Shown piece by piece: positions 26,995 through 38,900 of a DNA stretch of 64,000 nt. The notes beneath the pieces were generated by a model. It worked only from the letters and a program-made list of their open reading frames with translations. It was not told the origin of the DNA and did not search any database. The position numbers and the translations under genes were made by a program. Source of the DNA: Heliocidaris tuberculata (taxonomy: Eukaryota; Echinodermata; Echinoidea; Camarodonta; Echinometridae); the NCBI GenBank assembly GCA_025618425.1, contig CM046832.1, positions 56,781,993 to 56,845,992 on the forward strand, read 5' to 3'. Each line of letters starts with the position of its first letter. Position 1 is the stretch's first letter.

Positions 26995-27727
26995 TTTTGA
27001 ATAAATTTGCATAAATTTGCATGAATAATGAATTTCAAAATTCTGTGTAGAAGTTTGGAAGCCCCCACCCAGCCCTATCAGATAAAACAATCGGAATCAA
27101 AATCCGATGTGAAATAGAGGAGAAGTAGCATTTTTCGTCAATTTTGAATAAATTTGCATAAATTTGCATAATTAATGAATTTCAAAATTCTGTGTAGAAG
27201 TTTGGAAGCCCCCACCCTGCCCTATCAGATAAAACAATCGGAATCAAAATCCGATGTGTAATAGAGGAGAAGTAGCATTTTTCGTCAATTTTGAATAAAT
27301 TTGCATAAATTTGCATAATTAATGAATTTCAAAATTCTGTGTAGAAGTTTGGAAGCCCCCACCCAGCCCTATCAGATAAAACAATCGGAATCAAAATCCG
27401 ATGTGAAATAGAGAAGTAGCATTTTTCGTCAATTTTGAATAAATTTGCATAAATTTGCATAATTAATGAATTTCAAAATTCTGTGTAGAAGTTTGGAAGC
27501 CCCCACCCAGCCCTATCAGATAAAACAATCGGAATCAAAATCCGATGTGAAATAGAGGAGAAGTAGCATTTTTCGTCAATTTTGAATAAATTTGCATAAA
27601 TTTGCATAATTAATGAATTTCAAAATTCTGTGTAGAAGTTTGGAAGCCCCCACCCAGCCCTATCAGATAAAACAATCGGAATCAAAATCCAATGTGAAAT
27701 GACGGAGAAGTAGCATTTTCTAACATT
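26995..27727. repeat. Tandem array, five units of 147 bp
   Basis: Units start at 26995, 27142, 27289, 27433 and 27580. Spacings are 147, 147, 144 and 147; the third unit lacks 3 nt. Units are nearly identical. Each contains duplicated AAATTTGCAT and an ATCGGA/TCCGAT inverted repeat; the last unit has lost one arm of it. The first unit has GAATAATGAA where the others have AATTAATGAA. Confidence 0.95.
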
Positions 27728-27801
27728 TGAGCACACACGGACAGACGGACGGACGGACGGACACACACACACACGCACACACGTACGGAGCCCGTTTCAT
27801 A

Positions 27802-27831
27802 GTCCCCTCGCGAACTTCGTTCGGCGGGGAC
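27802..27831. repeat. Terminal hairpin of the 26821-27832 element
   Basis: GTCCCC/GGGGAC outer pairing and CGAAC/GTTCG inner pairing around TTC. It shares the terminus used as the inverted end of the whole element. Confidence 0.75.
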
Positions 27832-27832
27832 A

Positions 27833-28264
27833 AAAATGAGAAAAGACACATTTCAGTCCGAATCCACCCATATTTAGTGTAATATTTACCTCAAATACCA
27901 TACAATCGAGTTCTTTCCAGGGCAATCTCCTCCAGTAACCTTCAAAGTACATCACCATATTAGTTGAATAAATACTTTTGAAGTAAAGAACAGATCTTTA
28001 TGAAAAGCCTTTATTGCCAAAGTTATAGGTTGAAAGGAGAGTCCATAATTCCTTGTTTATATGACAGGACTTCATGTAGGTACACAAATAATTTTTTTTA
28101 CATACAATTAAAATGAGTAGGTGTGACATGGAAAACTGTTGAATGTATTTAAAAAAACAAAAACATTAATACTCTAAATACTTCCAAGAAAAGAAAAGTT
28201 CTGGTTTTGTTTTCTTTTGATTGCAGTAAATTTTGCAGCCTTCAAAGTACATCACTATAGTTCG
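27833..28264. other. Intergenic, nothing supported
   Basis: AT-rich, no repeat or coding signal seen. Confidence 0.5.
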
Positions 28265-28344
28265 TTAACCCATTGCCTACGGGAACTGGGTCATCCCTTT
28301 ATTAAGTCTATGGGAAGTACAGAATTCAGTAGTCAAAGGGTTAA
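28265..28344. mobile_element. 80-bp TTAA-bounded inverted-repeat fragment
   Basis: Begins TTAACCCATTG and ends CAAAGGGTTAA, inverse complements with one mismatch. It shares its right TTAA with the start of the foldback at 28341. TTAA bounds are typical of piggyBac-type insertion; such assignment is inference. Confidence 0.4.
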
Positions 28345-28836
28345 AGGGGGTACCCAATGCTGAAACAATGTTAGTTCATTTAAAAGATCATGATTTTATT
28401 AGCAGAAAATCATCTGCCTTAAGTTTTTTAAAAATTCGTGTTGCCAGAAAAATCCCGGAAATATGGTAAGACTTCAGGATATTTTGCCCCTCGGCTGTGT
28501 CCCAAGTTTAGCTAGGTAACCACAATGACGTCAAAGTGGTTATCCAGGTTCGCGTATTGCAGATGTGTTGCGCGCTAGACTGTACAAAATGCATTACACC
28601 TTGCGCGCATTTTGCTATAATTGCGCGACAAGGTAACCACTTTGACGTCATTGTGGTTACCTAGCTGAAATTGGGACACAGCTGAGGGGCCAAAATATCC
28701 TGAAATCTTACCATATTTCGGGGATTTTCTGGCAACACGAATTTACAAAAAAATTTAAGGCAGATGATTTTCTTCTAATAAAATCATGATCTTTTAAATG
28801 AACTAACATTGTGTCAGCATTGGGTACCCCCTTTAA
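28341..28836. mobile_element. 496-bp foldback element with 205-bp arms, TTAA-bounded
   Basis: The left arm (28341-28545) and right arm (28632-28836) are equal in length and inverse complementary with scattered mismatches, around an 86-nt loop holding three TTGCGCG motifs (28568, 28601, 28621). The outer ends read TTAAAGGGGGTACCC, giving TTAA at both borders. Each arm carries a TGACGTCA palindrome (28526-28533 and 28643-28650) flanked by GTGGTTA/GTAACCAC. It has no coding capacity. It lies about 0.6 kb upstream of the TIMP TATA candidate. Confidence 0.85.
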
Positions 28837-29440
28837 ATAAGCACCTTGAAGTTTACCCCCCTCCCCACCTCTTTGCAACCAATTCAATTCACCAGTGCTC
28901 TTTGGTAAGGCATTAATCCTCAATTACCATGTCCCTAGGATAGGATTTTGAGTAACATGTCCATTAGTTGCTAATCCACAATGATACACCTTCTTATTAA
29001 TTAGTCAGGTAAAAAGAAATTAATCAATCAACCAATAAATCAATAAATCAATCCAGTTTAATTTCAATTCAAACAACACCACCAAACTATAAATGAAAAA
29101 TTCCTGATAGCTTTATAATGCTCATGCCCATCACCTTTCATTTTATTCTAAAGTCCTATACATGCGTAGGTGGTGGTCATCGCACCCTGTAGAGTGCCAT
29201 CAATTGGTGGCTCGGAGGTTAGTCTCACCAATCACATCAACCAATACTACAAAACGGTGTGAGTCACTCATACATATCAACTAGCTCACTCTCTTTTTTC
29301 CCCTCTAACTTTACAAGTGTATATGACATCCCTGCTACGAGTCAACTAGTATCAGTTGCATCACAATAGCGCACATGCCACTGTTCAACTGTCGCTCTTC
29401 GGAAGTGTTTTCTCGCTGTCTGTCTCTCTCTCTCTCTCTA
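28837..29440 (+). other. Proximal upstream region of TIMP
   Basis: Non-repetitive except for an AATCAATAAATC-type stretch at about 29018-29053 and a CT run at 29421-29439. An Ets-like GGAAGT core at 29401-29406. It probably includes the core promoter region; no experimental support is visible. Confidence 0.4.
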
Positions 29441-29447
29441 CCGAGCA

Positions 29448-29456
29448 TATAAAAAA
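29448..29456 (+). promoter_or_regulatory. Candidate TATA box of the TIMP gene
   Basis: TATAAAAAA lies immediately downstream of a CT dinucleotide run (29421-29439). A start site about 25-35 bp downstream would give a 5' UTR of roughly 310-325 nt to the ATG at 29798. A GGAAGT Ets-type core occurs at 29401-29406. No transcript data are available, and an upstream noncoding exon cannot be excluded. Confidence 0.45.
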
Positions 29457-29479
29457 GGAGGATATTTGTTTTATTTTTG

Positions 29480-29797
29480 CTGGCTTCTTTCCTGAAAGCT
29501 TTGTTAGTATTTCTAAAAGTTGGATCAAAGTCTGTCAGGTTTAGGAAAAGAAGAGCTCATTACCATTGAAGTGCGGAGTTCGAATCTATTGTTTGTGATC
29601 TTTTGAGTGATCGTTCTGATGATTCTTTTACGCTAAAAAAAGGGAAAAGTTGTTTATAAGAGTCGTTCTGGAAAGGAACAAAAGGAAAAGGAGCTGCTTG
29701 GAGAATTGTGGGGTGGTTTGCAACTTGAACAAGATCACGATCTAGTGTTGGTGAAGTGTTTCATTTCACTTTGAGTGGATAATTGTACATTTTCAAG
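29480..29797 (+). other. Putative TIMP 5' UTR with a 5-codon upstream ORF
   Basis: This is the leader between the candidate TATA box and the start codon, assuming no splicing. It contains one upstream ATG at 29619 opening a five-codon frame that stops with TAA at 29634-29636. That mini-ORF would terminate 161 nt before the main start and could allow reinitiation. The leader also holds an A-rich stretch around 29635-29660. Confidence 0.4.
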
Positions 29798-29918
29798 ATG
29801 CATCTGTCAGGGTTGGTGTGCCTCTTGTTGGCCATGTTGGTCTGTTTAGTTCAAGATACCATATCGTGTAGCTGTCAACCTTCACATCCTCAGGATCACT
29901 TCTGCAGATCAGCATATG
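29798..29918 (+). CDS. TIMP coding exon 1 (signal peptide and Cys-X-Cys N-terminus)
   Basis: Forty codons plus one base, followed by donor GTGAGT at 29919. Residues 1-22 are Leu/Val/Ala/Cys-rich, typical of a secretion signal, and cleavage is predicted after Ser23 so that Cys24 becomes mature Cys1. The peptide CSCQPSHPQDHFC keeps the family spacing C1-C3-C13 and the HPQ core. The start is chosen because it gives a full signal peptide, has A at -3, and an in-frame TAA lies at 29780-29782, so no longer in-frame N-terminus is possible without splicing. The exon ends in phase 1 within a Val codon completed by exon 2. Confidence 0.95.
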
Positions 29919-32900
29919 GTGAGTTGTGAAGCCTGTTAACCCCCTTGATACCGGAAACACTATATGCTATTGATTTTTGCATGATATTTCTCCTTATGAT
30001 ACTTGAGTGGTGATATAAAAATCAAAATATTAGGAGTACCTCTTCATTTGAATGTATAATGTATATTAGACATGAAGAGTTTCATTTGGCAATATACAGT
30101 TGTTTTTTTAAAAGGAGATATAGCCAAAAATAGTATCAATAGAACTTTTGTGCCAAAAGTGCACACAATTCCCCATGTCAAATCAACCACTGCATTTACA
30201 TTAGACACAATCAAAGTGAGATATTTTTTTTTATACATCTCAATTGGAAATTCATTAATTCATAGGAATGGCTATGATCAATGAATAAAACTGCATGAAA
30301 ATGAATCTACTGAAGGAAAACTGCTAATGCACAACTTCAGTTCTCACTCTTTTTTACAATACAAGGTGTCCTGTTTAACAATAAATTTGGATGATACCAT
30401 CAATATACTGCAAAGATACACTCCCGTTTCCGCAATCTTCCAATATTGTTTTCTCAAGAAATGAAATAAATTATGGATGATTTTAAGAAATTATTCATCG
30501 TAAAAAAAATGGATGAGGTGATAGCTAATACAGGTATTGTGACGTTGATTCACAGCAGGACATTCATAGAAAAAAGTGATTTCACAATCATATGTCTCTG
30601 AATTTAGGATAGATCACAAATGAGATATAACTAATTATTTTTCAATGCAGGAGTAATTTGTAAAATTGTGCTTATGTGAGAATTTTTTTTTACTGTCATT
30701 TTTTAATAGACCATTAAAGTGAATTGTCTTTTTTTCAAGCAACAGAGATGTTACAATTTCATTCATAGCAATGTATGTTTTAGTTTTTTAGTTTATCAAT
30801 CAGTATCCTTTAAAAAAAAATCAATTAATATGACTGTACATAATACCAGTTTGGCAGTGTTTTTGGTTTTTTTGTACATTTATGTCACTGCCTGTATCTA
30901 AGAAAAAGTTTCCTGCAGTTTAAAGATAAAAGAGTTAGAAATAAAATTATATCAAATTTGTATATACTTCAAATCAACAATACAGCCTTTTGTCAATCAT
31001 ATGCATCTTGTGAATTATGAATGGTTTGTTCGCTCATGAATACAACTGAGTAAGATTAAATCAGTAGCTATTTGGGAAATATAATTTATCTGCTTTACTC
31101 ATCACAAGTATTAGAAACTGAAGTACTAAAGTAATCCCTCCCCGGCACGATCTGCTACATTCGTATTGGTCAAAAGAAAAACAGTATTTAAGCTCCCTCC
31201 AGGCAAACATGCATCAATCTATCTACTTTACAAGCAATTAACCTACATATAGATGGCTTTCTTTCAATGTATCATTTGATCAGGAGAATCTTAATCCCAC
31301 TCCAATTACTAAACTATCACATGTCATCAATATAAATCTTTGATTTTATACAAATCCAACTTGCTACCCAGAGATCCCCCTTTTCATCGGAGGGGTTGGT
31401 ACGCTTCTAACTCAATTTGTATCATTTCCGAAATTTTTCTTGGGTGCACAAACAAGTAAACAACCTGGCCGATGCGGAGCAGATTTTGTTCCTGAACGAC
31501 ACATAACATTTTTCATCAATCTCCCATCGAAAATAGCTTCCCGCCTCATCGATTCTGAAATAGATACCACTTTTCCAAAATTAGTTTAGGAGGTTGGGAG
31601 AACTCTCCATTCTTCCCTGTCTCTCTTTACTTTTCTTTCTTTTCCCTCGGTGGTCGAAACCGCATGTCCCTTTCCTTGACTTCTGAAAAGAATTAGGGAG
31701 AAAGCTTGTCGTGTATGAAGTGACCCCTGTGGATTTGATATTGGGGCTCATCACTGATGTGCAAGGATCCAAGAGTTGACTCTTTAGCTAGTGGCATATC
31801 TAAAGAAACCCTCAGGGAGTCTGACATCCTAAAACTACATTTTTTGACACTGTTTAAACAAGTTTGAAAGGATAGTGTAAATGTCTGTGATGTATTTTCA
31901 AGTGTAATATTGTCATACACAAAAAATTGCACACTTCCTTCTTGGTACAAAATTGATCAGAAATATACATTTTGAAAAGGAGGATGTTGCATGTTGAATA
32001 ATATTTAATTTATTCCCTTTGTCAGCAAACTAAATCAATTTTTTAAAATCAAAATCAAAACTTTCATATTCCACATGTTGATAATGGAAATGGTAGATCT
32101 TTAAGCACAGAAATTGATTAAAGATTAAATTGCAATATAAGACGTTTTCTGGGTAAATAATTCACTTCAAGGTTGAAAGCAGCAGTCTAAAAAATACCAC
32201 CATGTGTGTGATAGAGCTAGTAGGACCTGGCATGAGGGATACCAGACTTAGCAGGAGGCTCACACCAGCCCCCCACCACACTTCCCCCAGCCTTCCATGA
32301 TTCACCCCACCACAAATTGGTACTGAGCCCCATCAGAGCAACAAAAGAAAAAGAAGACAAAAACGTAGAAGAAAGAAGAAAGAGGATACATTTGTTGCCG
32401 AGTTCATCTTTTTAGGGATGCTTAGGGACTGTTAAGTCCAATATTCACTTATTAGCAGTAATCTCTTCACAATGGGCTTGGTAAGCCTGCAGTGCAGGAG
32501 GAGAGAAAGTTCTTGGAAACACTGCTTTGGTTCTTTTGGGGTTGACCATGCATTTTTTCACTTTCAAAATGGCAAAGTAAGTCAAACAGCTAATACTTTT
32601 TTACAAAAAGAAGAGAAAATATTCTACTGGAAAAGCACATCTATCATAATTACTTTATTGCACAATGACCTGACACAGTTTCTTTGACCTATGGTATGCC
32701 TAATGTTATCGTCCCCTTCCTTTTTGCTTTCAATAATTTATATTCCTGTATATATTAGGAAACCCTATAAATTTGACAAGTAGAGAACAGAGTATTTCAT
32801 TCTTTGCATTGTAAACAACAAACTGTACGGTAGTGCACTAACATTCCAAGTCCAACAAACTAAAAGCATGCTGACCCTGAAATGCTTTCTCTTTCATTAA

Positions 32901-35900
32901 ATATCATAATATCAAAATATGTCAATTTTTCACTTTACTGCAATGGAGTGCACTGACTTTCCATTTTCAAAGATCTGTACTCAGACTCTTGAGATGACCC
33001 TAAAATTGCATTTTGAAAAATACATTCCTCTTTCATTTCATATCAAAATATTTTGCTTTAATATGCCAGAGATTGATTCTCATTCTTGCTGTAATGATTA
33101 GAACGTAATCTTCACAATATGAAAAAGGTGTCCCTGACCCCTATAGCCTGGCTAGGAATGCAATCAATCTTGTCTTAATCTTGCAGTCACGCCATTTTAC
33201 AAGCTCAGAGATCATCACCATTGTGAATTAACTGTCAAAGTTCATTCACTAATGGTAAAATGCAATCAAATGAGAGCCGTTGGCTGAGACTGAACTGTTT
33301 CTCAACTCCCAGATTTGGTTCAAATCAGGATTCCAGGGAGAAGGTTGTGGCAGCAGAAACTGTGAACTTTTGAAATGAAAAAGAGGGGAAAAAGAAGAAG
33401 TTTCGACTGCCTTTGCCCTTGGACAAATCTGATGAGAGATGGGAGGGGAAAGAGTTAGTTAGGACTGGGGGAAGCATTGAACTGCACCTACATGACCGCC
33501 AGTGTCCAAGCGAAGCGTTGCGTGAGTGTGGTGAGACGTACAACGCCTCGGGACAACAAACACAACCTCACTATGCATCCTAGCAAGTCGGCTCCCTGCA
33601 GTAAAACCAGCAATTATTCAATTATTTCATCATGAATGAGTCTTCTGGATAATGTGGTTATGACAGCACTTTGACTCAGTCTGTGAGTTGTATAGTATTT
33701 TAAATGTTTACAGAAATTTACACCAGTTACTTATGAATCATATTCATCAAGTTTTCAGAAGATGGCCTTTGATTCAATGTTGAAATTGCAAGAAGCAGGA
33801 AGTGAATGATACAAAATTCTTGGAGAAGAAGGGAGTATTTTGCTTGGCTCCAAGCACTTTGGGAGGAGTGCCTTCCTTCTGATTGATATTTTTCTATTTC
33901 ATAAATATGATCACCTCAATTCTGAAAGGTAACAAATGTTATCTTTGTATAGGATTCCATGAAAATTGATTTTAATTCCATTTTCATTTCATATTCTGCA
34001 TTTCTACAGAGATTCTTAAGGAATGAAGGTGAGAAGTATAATCTCCTACAAGTAATATTGGGGGGGGGGGGGGGGTACAATTCTATGCTATTCAATGACC
34101 AGATATGTTCCAAATAAGACCAAGTTTAGCAGAAGAGGATTTAACACCTTCTGGATTTAAAGACCTTTATATCATTATGATGACATCTTGAGGAGGAAAA
34201 TCAAGAGTATCTATGACTTCCTGAAGCAAAGGTCGTTAACCAGAGAAACAGGATCCAATGGTTCCTGGACGATGTGCTCTATCTTGTTAGATATTGAAGC
34301 AGAGAGGATGTTACCTGGCTGTGGTTGCAAAAGGATTCCTCATTATCTAATTGGTGGTTGGATATTTCGATATGTTTTCCTGTAACTTGAAAAGGATGGG
34401 CAACACCTTACCCTCTGGCTGGTGTCTAAGCGTCTCAATTGACCTCTTGAAATGTTAACATTTCTCAGAAGCTTAGATATTTCATTATTCTGTGGACGCC
34501 CAAAAGGTGTTGATCAACAGAGAATATATCATCAAGATTTCAACCAGTCTACACAACCATATTTATCCATGGATCCTCTCAATGATAATGACTGATTAAC
34601 ACATTGCCAATGGAAACCAAGTGGTTTATGTCTAAAGCTTACTAAAATAAGAGAATTTTTTTTTTAACTACACCCTATGCTGTCTGTGGATCTTAACCCT
34701 TTTCATGCTGCAGGAACATTTTCCACCTGGGGTTTAAACTGGAATTTCCATATAATGAGAGCAAGAAATTAACACTTTTTATACTAGAAACAAAGTTAAT
34801 TAACCACATCATGAAATCAAACCAAAATTAAATTAAGTTTTGGCCAATGAAAGATAACGTTTCTTTTTTCAAGTTGATGAAAAAAATAATTTTCCATTTT
34901 GATACAAAACTTCAGTCGAGATGCCTGTCTGTACACTGTACTGCACAGTAAGGGAAAAAGTTTTGACAGTACTCTTTTGAATAGAACTCCATACTTGTTC
35001 GGTGTAATCCTTAGTCAAGCAATCAAATAACTACATAATAGTCCCAATGACAAAAACAATGAAAAACAGTTTTGGCTGAATTCATGAATGACACATTTGC
35101 ACTTTCCCCCTAATATTCTTGGCCAGTAGAAGTCTTCCTGATTCTACCCCAGGAAATGGGTTTTAGAATGATTACTCACCAAAGTTCTGCCCCTTCACCT
35201 GTTCATAGCAATGGTTATCGCCCCTGTCCATGACTCTGTAAAGCCCTTCATTATTACCCTAAACCTGGAAAGGATTCACTTTAATTTCTCATCAGTTGTC
35301 TTATCAATCAAAACTTATTAAATGTAACAGTGAACATTACGCAGGTTTCTTTTATCATGTTAAAAGTGGAAAATTGTGGGGATAAAGTGGAAGTAGCGTG
35401 ACTTAGTCATTCCCGATGCACTCGGTAGATAGTGAATGGCGACACAAAAGGCCTTTTTCCTGCATAACGCCAAACACATGCTTGTAGCATTGCAAGGAAA
35501 ACTGTCACGCGATACATCCAGTGATCACACAGGATGCTCAGCGACAACTTTGTATAGAAAAATAATTCATGTCTCTCACAAGTTCAACATGCACTTGGCA
35601 TGGGTCATGACTAACAATGTCCAAATTCTGATGATGAGCGACACTGATTAGTTTTTCCGTGACTTACAGACATACGGACGGTTTGGTCGAAACTCGAGAC
35701 TGGTCCAAGAAAAATGAGATGAGGCTGATGCACATCAGCTGACAGAGCTGAAAAATATCCTTTTAATTTTGTCAAGATGAAACCATTGTATTGTTGGAAT
35801 TCAACTAGAAATCTGTAATGAAGTTTAGAATTTAGAAATGGAAACATTTCCATTTTCCCCTCTGGGCTAATTTCAATCTTATTACATTCATTTCAATTTT

Positions 35901-38900
35901 TTATCAGGAACCTAGTATAATAAACTGCTATCAAGTTGAAACAAATGTCTCAAGTAATGCTGTTCAGTTGTCAACTATCATCCTGAGTATAAAGATAAGC
36001 TGAAGGTAGGCTCCTTTATAAGTTCAATCCTGTGAACAAAAGTTTACAAGTAATTTTTATCTATACAAAATCACTGATCTAGTTTGGAAACCACCCCCTC
36101 CCCCAAAAGTAAAAAACAAAACAAAAAAAACAACAAAAAAACATATCATATATTGTCTGTTTGGAGCCAGAAGGGCATTAATTTTGTGTGAAAGAGTTAA
36201 CGCCCTTTTGGCTCCAAACAGACAATATATTTGTCATTACTCTAAAATCAGACTTGCCCTATTCATCATCCTGTCAACCAAAACTAGAACTTGACAAACA
36301 CAATGATGCATTTACTTTTTCTCTACCACCAATAACCAGGGACATTTCAGCCTCTGACACCATTCCTGAAACAACGTCAAATCTCAATTAGGCTCTCATT
36401 CATGTATCCCATGCCCCAATTACGCTAGGCTAATGTCATCTGAGAGCCTGTCAATGATATCGTATTTACATTCAGCGCAGTATGACTCCCCTCTAATCAT
36501 CCAGTATTCTCATCAACATCATTGGTTTAACCCTTTCCATGCTGTGGGCCAAGAATATGAATGCTGTCAATGTTGCAATAAAAGTTTGAATCAAGAATTT
36601 TAAGTGCTGTTTTCTTCTTTAAAAATAAACAAGAATAGAATTGTTTCCATAAAAGTAACTTGATTAGTATCAGTGGAATACAGAATCGAAGCTTAAAATT
36701 TGAATCTAAATTGGCAGTATTACTATCAATGATACTTGTTTGCAAATTTAGTGGCACAGAAAGAATTAAAGAGAACTACAAACATTGACATGGTATATGT
36801 AAGATGTCCCCCTGTTACAAGGATGGGGCAGTATGGCAGTAGTACCGCTGAGCCTGCTCAATAATTTAGAAGTCACTTTCATTTCTTTGGTTAAGAGCGA
36901 CAGGGGCTTTAATTCAATATTGTGAGCTAACACCTTTCTAGCTCTGAGCAGATAATTTCTTGTTATTGTTTAATCTTCAAATTTTGATTATACCACTATG
37001 TGGACATATTGCACAGGACTTGCAGTTCAGTGAACTGGTTCTTCATTGGTATTGTGGTATTGGTTATACCACAATTTTTTGCACAAAAATGTACATAAAC
37101 AATATACACAATTTCTTCATCACTTTTTAATATTCAAATAAAAATATGTGGTAAATCAACATTACCTTGTTCAAACTTGTTTAAAGTGATCTTTAAGAAA
37201 CATAGATTGAGGTCTCCTGAGAAGAAAGATTATGTTTGAAAGTGAAGATCTACTTTGGTACTTATACCAGACCTATGTGTATTTGTGCGATTACTACAAA
37301 GCACTCCAATTATCTTGTATTCGTTTGAGATCTAAATAGCACCTGAATTTTCATGTTTGTAAATGGGAAGGATAAAAGACTTGCAGTTCAATGAACTGAT
37401 CCTCCATTGGTATGTCATGCAGAATGTGGGTTAGGGTGCTTGTAGTTTAAACACATACAAACAAAACATTCAATATTTTCAAGTGTCAAGATACAAGATT
37501 TGAATTAATTATTCAAAAGTGTACCTTTTCCTAGTATCACACTAAAATGTGAGCCAAACATTTCAAATGTTATGGTTTTATATGAAATTCATAATGTCTA
37601 TCAAGTTGTGTTATTGTCTTTTAGAGTATGAGATAATTCTATGTCTAGACCCATATCCCAGTAGCTGCATAAATTTCAGCCTAACAAGATAACTATCTAA
37701 CTAGTTCAATGCCTCATATCTTTACATGATTTAAAGAAAACGCAGTCTTAAAAGAAGCTAACCTAGATTTTATGACCTAACTTTTGACAAGATTTTTTTA
37801 AATGTTGACATAAACGTAAAACCTTGAAAACATTTGTAAGTCTTCAAGGATACTAAATTTCTTCAAGTGGCAAGAAGACTAGACAAAAATATTTGTTTCA
37901 AAAGGGAAATTCTAGATAATCCAGCACCAGACACAACTAGGATGACATGGATTTTAATAATCTCTTGATGACTCTCGATGGGTCTGGGGTGACAGAAATA
38001 GAAACCTCAACTTGACGAGGGCTTACAGTTGCCCCCTGTCTGTGTAGAGTGTGTTATGATATTTCCTACTGCAATTAACAACTGGAAAAAGTGATTTGAT
38101 TGTGAGCTTAGAGTAAGAGGGAGAGATTATTGAAACCTTCAAGTTTCTGGCAATTACACAATATGAAAGACTGAACAGCTTTGGAGGTACTCCTAAGCTG
38201 AATTAGTATGCTAGATTAGTCTAATTTAAATCTGTAAATATCTCCCTGATTGCAAGTTAGCTGTAATCATAATCTCTTCAGTGTATTGGATGGTTCTTAT
38301 CTCTTTCACTACAGATACTCAGTAGTATTCAGCTGACCTATATAAGAAGGAATCTCAAAGGCAATTAAAGTATTATGAAAGTCTGACCTTACTATCTTAT
38401 ATTTATAAAAAACTCTTTACTATACTTTTCACCAATTCCACATGATTTATCATCAAAGCTAACAATAATCCTGACTAATTTATACCCACCCTTTGGTCAA
38501 AATCTCTTGAAAAATCTCTCTTTCAATTTGTGAAAAGTACAATCAATCAGACATACAGTAACATGATAATACTAAAATCTATACTGTAACGAAAAGAAAC
38601 TGAGAGAAGTATTCTACTCTTTATAACAAACTAATGTTGAAATGTTTATGTTCTGTGTAAAAAGAGATCAAAGCTAAAAGCCTAGATATAATACTGAAAC
38701 CCATAATGCCACTCACTTACAAAATGTGTATGTCTGTGCTTATGATATAATTATTTAGCACATGTGCATCAATCAGATATGATTACTTGCAATGCAGATA
38801 ATTGTATGGTAAGAAGGATCCCACAGTGTTACCCTACTGAGGTATGCTCAAATCTGACAGGCTTAACATTATCAAAAATGTTAAGCAAAGGTCAGGTAGA

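Larger units (their letters stand above)
26821..27832. mobile_element. 1.0-kb element: inverted termini, 147-bp tandem array, ACGG/AC microsatellite, 3' hairpin
   Basis: The left end TGTCCCCGCCG (26821-26831) is the exact inverse complement of the right end CGGCGGGGACA (27822-27832). Between them, in order: a unique segment (26832-26994), five tandem units (26995-27727), an ACGG then AC microsatellite (27732-27787), and a terminal hairpin (27802-27831). There is no coding capacity. Core tandem repeats followed by an ACGG microsatellite recall the bivalve pearl/CvA elements and Helentron-associated non-autonomous elements. The resemblance is structural only, and class assignment is inference. 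Flanks are A-rich with no convincing target duplication. Confidence 0.7.

Noticed and set aside
26995..27727. CRISPR-like regular array
   Set aside because: Whole units are repeated without unique spacers; it is a eukaryotic tandem repeat within a transposon.
29576..29587. B-box-like GAGTTCGAATCT in the TIMP leader
   Set aside because: No A box at the right distance and no cloverleaf; chance match.
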